Part shown: positions 1 to 4,569 of the stretch, in pieces
Numbering within the stretch: position 1 is the first letter of the stretch
Layout of the letters: every line of letters starts with the position of its first letter
Assembly: GCA_902796815.1 (NCBI GenBank)
Contig: CADBQL010000043.1
Coordinates: forward strand, 1 to 6,050
DNA: 6,050 nt
Source of the DNA: an uncultured Coriobacteriaceae bacterium
Lineage (GTDB): Bacteria > Actinomycetota > Coriobacteriia > Coriobacteriales > Eggerthellaceae
Reading direction: 5' to 3'
Made by a program: the position numbers and the translations under genes
The notes under the pieces: generated by a model
The model's input: only the letters and a program-made list of their open reading frames with translations
Told to the model about the DNA's origin: nothing
Databases searched by the model: none

Positions 1-307
1 ACTCCTTCATGAGGGGGTCTTTGCCCTTGACGCCCCATTTGGTGCCCGGGAACTTGCGCGCCGTCTTGGGGTCGATGCCCTCTGTCATGTGCACCTTCGT
101 AGCGCGCGCATCGAGTTCGTAGATGAGTTCGGAAATACGGCTACCCTTGCCAGCGCCACTCCAGCCTTCTACGAGCACGACCAGCCCCACGCCCTTCGAG
201 CGCGCTTGCTGTTGCAGTAAGACAAGCTTGCTGATGAGCTCGTCGTGGGCGGGCTTATACTCGTCTTTCGGCATCTTCTTTGCTTTGAGGTCTACTTGTT
301 CGAGCAT
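1..307 (-). CDS. PPK2-family polyphosphate phosphotransferase (polyphosphate:AMP phosphotransferase-like), N-terminal part
   Basis: Members of this family move phosphate between polyphosphate and nucleotides in the cytoplasm; class II members and the two-domain Pap enzymes phosphorylate AMP. Only the first 102 codons lie here and the gene runs off the left edge. Visible are a helical lead (about residues 1-38), the hydrophobic strand VGLVVLVEG (40-48) and a Walker A loop GWSGAGKGS (48-56, Lys54), followed by LIYELDARATKV (61-72), which fits the PPK2 P-loop core. The usual Asp of the GxDxxGK loop is Ser50, as I recall from the N-terminal domain of two-domain polyphosphate:AMP phosphotransferases. 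Start ATG at 305-307 is supported by GAGAGGA (complement of 314-320) six bases upstream. It is divergent from the 745 gene. PPK2 fold is likely; substrate preference and total length (about 250 or 500 residues) cannot be judged from this fragment. Confidence 0.85.
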   Translation of the reverse strand, partial: MLEQVDLKAKKMPKDEYKPAHDELISKLVLLQQQARSKGVGLVVLVEGWSGAGKGSRISELIYELDARATKVHMTEGIDPKTARKFPGTKWGVKGKDPLMKE

Positions 308-605
308 GGTGTTTCCTCTCTGCTCCTTATCGAGTGGGTTTTGCGTTGTCTTTCCAAAAAAGATGATGTGCTCGGGTGGGGTGATTGAATCGAGGGCCCG
401 ATGATAGACGCTACGACTATTCCGTTGTCCGCTCCTAACTTTAAATTAGAACTCTTAAAAAAGGCGGCGTGTGTCCCAAAACGCAGACGTCGGGAGAAAA
501 CCGCTCGATTGCGCACAATGCAGCAAGAATATCACATGCAAAACGAGGATGGCATCGAATTGTCCGGTGAGCTGGCGCGGCATGCCAAGACGTCGGTTCT
601 GAGAT

Positions 606-630
606 GGCCTGGCAGACAGCTAGGCCTTTT
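606..630 (+). terminator. Terminator-like hairpin with short T-run
   Basis: GGCCTGGC (606-613) pairs with GCTAGGCC (619-626) through one G-U pair, giving an 8-bp GC-rich stem with the 5-base loop AGACA, followed directly by TTTT (627-630). The shape fits an intrinsic terminator reading on the plus strand, yet no recognised plus-strand gene lies upstream in this window. It may end a small RNA or a short unrecognised transcript. Confidence 0.45.
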
Positions 631-695
631 GCTGGACTTATGCGGTTGATGCACGCCCATTTTTCCAAAAAGACAATACGCTAGCTTGCTGTCTA

Positions 696-704
696 TGTGA
701 TAAT
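696..704 (+). promoter_or_regulatory. Extended -10 promoter of the repeat-protein gene
   Basis: TGTGATAAT (696-704) is an extended -10 element: TG, one base, then GATAAT, matching five of six positions of TATAAT. I see no good -35 box at 16-18 bp, which extended -10 promoters can tolerate. Transcription would start near 711, leaving a leader of about 34 bases before ATG 745. This places the ATG at 697 upstream of the transcript and argues against that start. Confidence 0.5.
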
Positions 705-744
705 GCCGATAAGGCTACGAGCTTTCTGGATGAAAGGAGCGGAG

Positions 745-1365
745 ATGGCACCATTGGACGATTTCAGGGAAAAGGCAGAGGCGGCAATCGACCAGGCAAA
801 GCCTTTCGTGGAAGGTGCGATTAACGCAGGTGCGCAGTTTGCGGAAAAAGCCGACGAGTGGGCAAGCAGCGAACGTCCCGCTGTCGAGGGGGCTTTCGAT
901 GCCGCTGGTGGCGCGGCCGCTGGCGCAGTCGACAAGCTTGCCGATGGCGCCAATGCTGCCTATGAGTTCATAAAAGATAGACTCGAAGAGGTTTCCGGCA
1001 AGGACATAGACAAGGACGGCCAGGTCGGCAAGATTAAGCGCGAGGATGTTGTCGCTGGAGCAGAGCTTGCCGTTGAGGCGGCGAAGAACGCTGTAGGCAA
1101 GGTGGTCGGAAATGTAGCCACTAGTGCAGGGCTTGCAGCTGAGGCCGTGGCGGACAAGGTCGGAAAGGCGGCCGGAGATGTGGCCGCCGGTGCGGAACTT
1201 GCTGCCGAGGCTGTGTCGGGCAAGGTCGAGAAGGTGGCTGGAGACGCAGCTGCCGGCGCAGAGCTTGCAGCCGAGGCTATGGCGGGCAAGGTCGAAAAGG
1301 TGGCTGGAGACGCAGCTGCCGGCGCAGAGCTTGCAGCTGAAGCCTTGGAAGACAAGGCCAACTAA
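745..1365 (+). CDS. Ala-rich 22-residue-repeat amphipathic helix protein (LEA/apolipoprotein-like), function unknown
   Basis: A 206-residue protein that I cannot assign to a named family. ATG 745 is chosen because AAAGGAG (733-739) sits five bases upstream and the extended -10 promoter at 696-704 excludes the earlier in-frame ATG at 697. Residues 1-85 are helical, Ala- and charge-rich. Residues 87-94 (DIDKDGQV) resemble the start of an EF-hand or dockerin calcium loop, but position 12 of the loop is Lys98 rather than Glu or Asp. Residues 102-206 are four full 22-residue repeats plus a partial fifth, each made of two 11-residue halves such as AAGAELAAEA and GKVEKVAGD. No Cys, signal peptide or membrane segment is seen. 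Eleven-residue periodicity is typical of LEA group 3, synuclein and apolipoprotein helices that lie on membranes or protect against desiccation; that parallel is inference. The gene appears monocistronic, with a terminator at 1454. Confidence 0.8.
   Translation: MAPLDDFREKAEAAIDQAKPFVEGAINAGAQFAEKADEWASSERPAVEGAFDAAGGAAAGAVDKLADGANAAYEFIKDRLEEVSGKDIDKDGQVGKIKREDVVAGAELAVEAAKNAVGKVVGNVATSAGLAAEAVADKVGKAAGDVAAGAELAAEAVSGKVEKVAGDAAAGAELAAEAMAGKVEKVAGDAAAGAELAAEALEDKAN
1003..1038 (+). other. EF-hand-like calcium loop remnant in the repeat protein
   Basis: Codons 87-98 read DIDKDGQVGKIK. Asp at loop positions 1, 3 and 5, Gly at 6 and Val at 8 match the EF-hand/dockerin consensus, but position 12, normally a bidentate Glu or Asp, is Lys. 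Calcium binding is therefore doubtful. The loop sits exactly between the N-terminal half and the 22-mer repeats. Confidence 0.4.
1048..1362 (+). repeat. Tandem 66-bp coding repeats (four full plus one partial)
   Basis: Units at 1048-1113, 1114-1179, 1180-1245, 1246-1311 and 1312-1362 (partial) encode 22-residue repeats with consensus AAAGAELAAEAVSGKVEKVA plus GD. Identity rises towards the 3' end: the stretches starting at 1221 and 1287 are almost identical over more than 50 bases, with a single GAG/GAA difference up to the Ala codon. This indicates recent unit duplication and possible copy-number variation between strains. Confidence 0.9.
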
Positions 1366-1422
1366 GCCGCTGGCGCTGCATTACAATAACCGAATGCAAA
1401 TTGAGGGTAGGCGTACACCTCG

Positions 1423-1449
1423 TTGATCTGCATAAGCATGCGGTATAAA
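1423..1449 (+). promoter_or_regulatory. Candidate promoter for the CDF-domain/GNAT gene
   Basis: TTGATC (1423-1428) and TATAAA (1444-1449) resemble -35 and -10 boxes, but the 15-bp spacer is shorter than the ideal 17. A transcript would begin near 1456, at the base of the hairpin 1454-1475. The alternative is read-through from the repeat-protein gene. Confidence 0.3.
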
Positions 1450-1453
1450 ACTG

Positions 1454-1481
1454 AAGGAGCGCTCTTGTGCTCCTTTTTGTT
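1454..1481 (+). terminator. Rho-independent terminator downstream of the repeat-protein gene
   Basis: AAGGAGC (1454-1460) pairs perfectly with GCTCCTT (1469-1475) around an 8-base loop, and the descending arm merges into a T-run (TTTTTGTTT). It lies about 90 bases after the stop of the repeat protein and just ahead of the next gene, so it probably separates the two transcripts. It could act as a leader attenuator if the downstream promoter at 1423-1449 is not used. Confidence 0.7.
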
Positions 1482-1487
1482 TGGCTG

Positions 1488-1492
1488 AAAGG
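1488..1492 (+). promoter_or_regulatory. Shine-Dalgarno site for ATG 1499
   Basis: AAAGG lies six bases before ATG 1499. It is a better ribosome site than anything ahead of GTG 1572 and marks 1499 as the likely original start of the fusion gene, although 1499 is out of frame with the fusion body. Confidence 0.55.
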
Positions 1493-1498
1493 TACGAA

Positions 1499-1630
1499 AT
1501 GGACGACAACACGGTCATAAACGCTAATGTGACCGATTTGAACAGCGCGGAAGCGCGCGAGGCGCAGGCGCGTGCTGTCGCTGTACTTGGGTCCGGAGGA
1601 CCTGCTCATCAACTTGGACGTTACGTTTAA
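1499..1630 (+). CDS. Out-of-frame 5' segment of the CDF-domain/GNAT gene (43 codons)
   Basis: ATG 1499 has a good ribosome site and opens a frame with normal GC-rich codons up to about 1570 (residues 1-26, including NSAEAREAQARAV). It then runs into the CDF-domain coding region in the wrong frame and stops at TAA 1628-1630. The body frame is closed upstream by TGA 1539-1541 and, between that stop and 1571, would encode an implausible Arg-rich run. The simplest reading is that residues 1-25 or so are the true N-terminus and that a one-base gain (or two-base loss) near 1560-1575 separates them from the body. A programmed +1 shift or an independent small leader peptide are alternatives. I do not recognise this N-terminal segment. 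Confidence 0.45.
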   Translation: MDDNTVINANVTDLNSAEAREAQARAVAVLGSGGPAHQLGRYV

Positions 1631-2525
1631 GGACGACTTAGGCGAGGGAGGCGTGCTTATGGCGATCGATCGCATAGAGGGTGAGGTCATGGACGAATAT
1701 CCGCAAGCGACCCGCGTTTTCGCCGAGGCGGAAAGCCTGAACCAGGTATATCGCCAGCGGCGTGATCGCAAAGAGTTGTTCGCGGCGTACGAGGAGGAAA
1801 AGCTTTTTGGCGAACGCTTCAGCGAGCGGAGGGCTGCAAGGCGCCAGCGAAACGAAGAGCTGCGTGCGCGCAGGGCCAAAAGGCTCGAAGAGATCGCCAA
1901 CGCTTACAACCGGGCGCGTCGTCTCGAGGCAGAGGCCAACTTTGACGCGGTCTACGTCGAGTCGGAGGCCGGCCTACGGCTTCGCAAGAAATTGTTCAGT
2001 GAGATTCCAGGCATTGAGGGCGAACGCATCGTGCTCAACCGCGTCGTGGACACCGATGCCGATGCGCTACGCGATATGATCGAAAACCCTCTCGTGCAAC
2101 GCTATGAGCCGGCATTTCTGTTTGAAAAACAGCGTGACGACGTCGGCGAAACCATACGCCTGATGTATGGCGAGCTGTTCGAGAACAAGGAGTCGCTCAT
2201 ACTGGCCATTCGCGTGAAGAAGACCGGCGAGCTTGCCGGCCTGGCCGAGTTCTACGGCCTGCGCGATTCCCTGCACAAGGTGAGTATCGGTTATCGACTT
2301 CGCGAGTGCTGGTGGGGGAAAGGCCTTGCCACCGAGGCGGCGCGCCTCATGGTGGGCTACCTCTACGGCGAGACCGACATCGAAATCATAACGGCATCCA
2401 CCATGATCGAAAACACCGCGTCTGCGCATGTGCTCGAGAAAGCCGACTTCGTTCGTACTGCCCGCTATGTCGAGGAGGACTGGGGATTGCCCAAGCCCGC
2501 CATCGTCGACAAGTGGTTCTGCTAG
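1572..2525 (+). CDS. Fusion: CDF transporter C-terminal domain, coiled coil, GNAT N-acetyltransferase
   Basis: A 317-residue reading from GTG 1572. Residues 1-56 (LYLGPEDLLINLDVTF, AIDRIEGEV, EYPQATRVFAEAESL) match the cytoplasmic metal-binding/dimerisation domain at the end of cation diffusion facilitators, yet no membrane helices precede it. Residues 60-145 are Arg/Glu-rich and helical, probably a coiled coil. Residues 149-317 form a RimJ/RimL-type GNAT domain (Acetyltransf_3): GERIVLNRV, the acetyl-CoA motif GYRLRECWWGKGLATEA (240-256) with pyrophosphate loop 249-253, and NTASAHVLEKADF (281-293). GNAT enzymes transfer acetyl from acetyl-CoA to an amine; the substrate is unknown. The CDF-derived part might dimerise the protein or sense metal; this is inference. 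GTG 1572 has only GAGG nine bases upstream, and the natural start is probably ATG 1499 in another frame, so the gene may be frameshifted. It converges on the radical SAM gene 79 bases downstream. Confidence 0.8.
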   Translation: MLSLYLGPEDLLINLDVTFKDDLGEGGVLMAIDRIEGEVMDEYPQATRVFAEAESLNQVYRQRRDRKELFAAYEEEKLFGERFSERRAARRQRNEELRARRAKRLEEIANAYNRARRLEAEANFDAVYVESEAGLRLRKKLFSEIPGIEGERIVLNRVVDTDADALRDMIENPLVQRYEPAFLFEKQRDDVGETIRLMYGELFENKESLILAIRVKKTGELAGLAEFYGLRDSLHKVSIGYRLRECWWGKGLATEAARLMVGYLYGETDIEIITASTMIENTASAHVLEKADFVRTARYVEEDWGLPKPAIVDKWFC

Positions 2526-2534
2526 CAGGAGTAT

Positions 2535-2551
2535 GTGGGCGGTCTTCCCAC
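2535..2551. terminator. Weak hairpin between convergent genes
   Basis: GTGGG (2535-2539) pairs with CCCAC (2547-2551) around a 7-base loop, ten bases after the GNAT stop. There is no T-run, so intrinsic termination is uncertain. A second small stem, TCAAG/CTTGA, follows near 2562-2579. Convergent gene ends need termination here, but no classical terminator is visible. Confidence 0.25.
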
Positions 2552-2604
2552 CGTCTTGTGCTCAAGTTCTTCCGCTTGAAGTCGGCTTTTCGCAGATGCG
2601 GGCT

Positions 2605-3990
2605 TTAGTCTTTCTGCGCAGCGTCATCCTTCTGCGCAGCATCGTCTTTGTTCTCGCCGATGCGGGCGTGCAGGGCGAGCACGTAGCTTTCCGGGTCATC
2701 TTTGAATGCGATGCATTGGCGGCCGCTGAACAGGCGTTTATGCGGGCAACCGCCTACGCAGGATGGAAGCCACACGCACTCGCGGCATTCATCGTCAGGT
2801 ACGGGATTCGCAGTGTTGAGGTACATCGTCAGGTTGTCGGGATTGGATGCTGTGGCGAACGGGTCGCTGGGGTCCCAATCGTGGGCAGTGCCAAAAGAGA
2901 TTTGCGGTTTGTCGACGGCTTCCCAGCATTTTTGGAGGTTTCCGCGCTCGTCGATTCCGACGACCCAGATGCTGTTGGCGCCGCAGTAATGGCCGCGCCC
3001 CGTACTGAAGCGTCCGGCTTCTTGGCGTACGCCGATTTCGCTCGCATCGCTGTCACAGAGGAGGCCTACCTGTTTTCCGCGCTCGTCGGCGGTTTCGCTG
3101 CCGGTGACAGGTGCGGGGTAGTAATGGATTTCGTTGCCCGACCCTTTGGCAAGTTCGTTGATGAACTCATTGAGTTCGTCGACCTCGTGCCGGTTGCCTT
3201 CGTGTACGTTGTGGCGGACGTGCACCTTGAAAGGCAGCTTGAGCGTGCGCAGATTGTTTACAATGCGCTCGAACGTAGGACCGCCGCCTGCCAAGTGGCG
3301 GGTGGCGTCGTGGGTAGCGCCCAAACCGTCGATTGTGACCTGGGCCGACTTAACTTGACAGCGCTCAAGCATATCGACTACGTCTTGTGTGAGCAGATAT
3401 CCGTTGGTTATGATGCCCGCAACGTACTTTCCGCCGCGTTCTTCTGCGAGCGCCATGAGGCGATTCGAAAGGGATTCGATGATGCCAGGAGCCAGAAGCG
3501 GCTCGCCGCCGAACCAGGTGACGCTAATGTTGCTCCCGCCAGCCGCATCGAGCATGCGGCCGGCGAGCGCCACGACGTCGTCTTGGACATCCGCGCTCAT
3601 CTTGCCCGCGAAATGGTCTTCGAAGCAATACGGGCAGTCAAAGTTGCAGCCCATCGTGGGGCAGATGGTCAGCCCGATTCCGTGAGAGCCCGCACATGCT
3701 GCTCGACCCATCGTTTCGAGCGCTGCCTGCTCGTCGAATTTGCAGATTATGCCGCGTTTGGCGAACCGCTCGATTATGGGATGGTTTTCGTCGAGCTCTT
3801 CTAACACCGAGAGCAGGTAGCACTCGATCGGCGTATATTCGGCGCAATTGCCCTTGAACAGGTTTGCGATAGCCGTCATCTTCGTGCCCGGCACTTGTGC
3901 GGCGATGTTGTAACGAGATACGTGCCAGCCTGCGTCGCCTGCTGTGCGCGTTGTGCTTGGTGTTTCCTGAGTAGAGTTCCTGGCGCTCAT
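2605..3990 (-). CDS. Radical SAM/SPASM domain protein, peptide-maturase-like
   Basis: A 461-residue radical SAM enzyme. The N-terminal section (about 23-95, HVSRYN onward) resembles the lead region of SPASM peptide maturases. The radical SAM cluster motif is CNFDCPYC (Cys115, 119, 122), with WFGGEP (159-164) as the SAM-binding GGE motif. The SPASM domain is complete: Cys336, then GNLQKC with Cys355, and Cys402, 405, 411, 415, 426 in the CX2CX5CX3C spacing, enough for two auxiliary 4Fe-4S clusters. Relatives modify Cys, Ser or other residues in ribosomal peptides or activate sulfatases; the N-terminal layout favours peptide maturation, but no precursor is visible. Start ATG 3990 is chosen because GAGAGGG (complement of 3997-4003) sits six bases upstream; the frame is open to ATG 4092, but the extra 34 residues lack a ribosome site and family similarity. 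The C-terminus ends in a duplicated KDDAAQ. Confidence 0.88.
   Translation of the reverse strand: MSARNSTQETPSTTRTAGDAGWHVSRYNIAAQVPGTKMTAIANLFKGNCAEYTPIECYLLSVLEELDENHPIIERFAKRGIICKFDEQAALETMGRAACAGSHGIGLTICPTMGCNFDCPYCFEDHFAGKMSADVQDDVVALAGRMLDAAGGSNISVTWFGGEPLLAPGIIESLSNRLMALAEERGGKYVAGIITNGYLLTQDVVDMLERCQVKSAQVTIDGLGATHDATRHLAGGGPTFERIVNNLRTLKLPFKVHVRHNVHEGNRHEVDELNEFINELAKGSGNEIHYYPAPVTGSETADERGKQVGLLCDSDASEIGVRQEAGRFSTGRGHYCGANSIWVVGIDERGNLQKCWEAVDKPQISFGTAHDWDPSDPFATASNPDNLTMYLNTANPVPDDECRECVWLPSCVGGCPHKRLFSGRQCIAFKDDPESYVLALHARIGENKDDAAQKDDAAQKD
2614..2649 (-). repeat. 18-bp tandem duplication at the end of the radical SAM gene
   Basis: Two imperfect 18-bp units (2614-2631 and 2632-2649) encode KDDAAQ twice (residues 448-459), after the last SPASM cysteine. 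It is probably a flexible hydrophilic tail prone to slippage. Confidence 0.75.
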
Positions 3991-3996
3991 TGTCGG

Positions 3997-4003
3997 CCCT
4001 CTC
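3997..4003 (-). promoter_or_regulatory. Shine-Dalgarno site deciding the radical SAM start
   Basis: On the minus strand, GAGAGGG lies six bases before ATG 3990. The same site type (GAGAGGA) precedes the PPK2-like gene, so it is the local norm. No comparable site precedes ATG 4092 or the in-frame ATG near 4029. Confidence 0.65.
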
Positions 4004-4091
4004 TGGCAGCGTTTTTTGTTGATGCCCATTTTACGCGCAAATGGCGGATTTCGTCTTAGTAAACATGGGGATGTCGATTCGGGGATGCGCA

Positions 4092-4550
4092 TCAGTTACG
4101 AGTTTCGTCGCCATAAATCAGGAGGTTCGCACTGATTTGAAGATAGGTGATGTGGCAGATCAGGGGGTTCGCAACGACTAACGCTAAAGCGAGACGCTGT
4201 GCGGTGACCGGCCTTGTCGACGCGAAACGACCAACCGCGGGATACAGCGCATACAGGGCAATCAAGCCCAGGACCACGAACCGCAACGTATAAGCGGGCG
4301 CGATGCGACCTTGGAAGTTGCCCCAAGCATGCGAATAATCCCAGGGCACATACCCCATTATCCATTCGCAGACGTAACTGCCGAAAAGCTCGACTGCGCT
4401 CGTTATTACATATATACCAGCTGCAATCAGCGCGACTTCCAGCAGTAATGGGATTTGCCGGCGCTCCGTGCCGAAGGGTTTACAAATGGGCCATGCCTGT
4501 TTGGCGGCAACTTGAAATTGGCGTTTTGATATGTTAGTGTTTGAAAACAC
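4092..4550 (-). pseudogene. CmpB-type (DUF1113, putative ABC transporter permease type IV) membrane protein, 5'-truncated remnant
   Basis: The 152-codon open frame carries the family hallmark of the CmpB-type membrane proteins: ELFGSYVCEWIMG (about 54-66), WDYS (70-73), NFQGRI (78-83) and the following helix ending ALYPAVGR. Three or so hydrophobic segments are visible (about 34-62, 84-106 and 117-145). Full-length members are usually longer and begin with further membrane helices and a GP-x-x-PIYG region; those are absent. The only possible start is GTG 4548-4550, which lies inside the palindrome 4534-4553, has no ribosome site, and is followed upstream by a stop at 4566-4568. The gene therefore looks cut at its 5' end, with the break close to the ATPase promoter. 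It ends at TGA 4092-4094, about 100 bases ahead of the radical SAM start, on the same strand. Substrate is unknown for the family; loss of function is inference. Confidence 0.6.
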
Positions 4551-4553
4551 TAA
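4534..4553. promoter_or_regulatory. 9+9 bp palindrome, probable operator of the ATPase gene
   Basis: TTAGTGTTTgaAAACACTAA has perfect 9-base arms around a 2-base centre, and ends 16 bases before ATG 4570. It overlaps a plausible extended -10 region upstream (TG at 4527-4528, TATGTT 4530-4535) and contains TTGAAA (4541-4546). The form is that of a dimeric repressor site. The likely controlled gene is the ATPase; the minus-strand membrane gene has no real start here. Confidence 0.6.
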
Positions 4554-4569
4554 TTGATGGGCATTTTAG

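Larger units (their letters stand above)
308..744. other. Intergenic region between divergent genes
   Basis: I find no convincing protein gene in these 437 bases. Short open frames exist on both strands (401-649 plus, 441-668 minus), but neither resembles a known family, and the plus-strand one runs through a terminator-like hairpin. The stretch contains an AT-rich patch (about 437-461), the hairpin plus T-run at 606-630, and the promoter of the 745 gene near 696-704. It must also hold the promoter of the PPK2-like gene on the minus strand, which I could not pin down. Confidence 0.6.

Noticed and set aside
401..649. 82-codon plus-strand frame in the left intergenic region
   Set aside because: GAGGG precedes it at short spacing, but the product resembles nothing I know and the frame runs through the terminator-like hairpin at 606-630.
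697..744. Upstream ATG 697 as start of the repeat protein
   Set aside because: It lies within the extended -10 promoter element and has no ribosome site; ATG 745 has a strong one.
960..1361. 133-codon minus-strand Ser/Ala-rich frame across the repeats
   Set aside because: It is the mirror of the Ala-rich repeat coding on the plus strand, with no start signal or domain.
1572..1740. A true cation-efflux transporter
   Set aside because: Only the C-terminal cytoplasmic domain is present; no transmembrane segments are encoded upstream in any frame.
1277..1900. 207-codon minus-strand Ser/Arg-rich frame
   Set aside because: It crosses the end of the repeat gene, its terminator and the CDF domain, and has the low-complexity composition of an antisense shadow.
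2428..3804. 458-codon plus-strand open frame opposite the radical SAM gene
   Set aside because: It is an antisense shadow produced by GC-rich third positions. The minus-strand product has all radical SAM and SPASM motifs, while this frame has no recognisable domain and overlaps the end of the GNAT gene.
3990..4092. ATG 4092 as the start of the radical SAM protein
   Set aside because: It has no ribosome site, and the extra 34 residues are basic, low-complexity sequence without family similarity.
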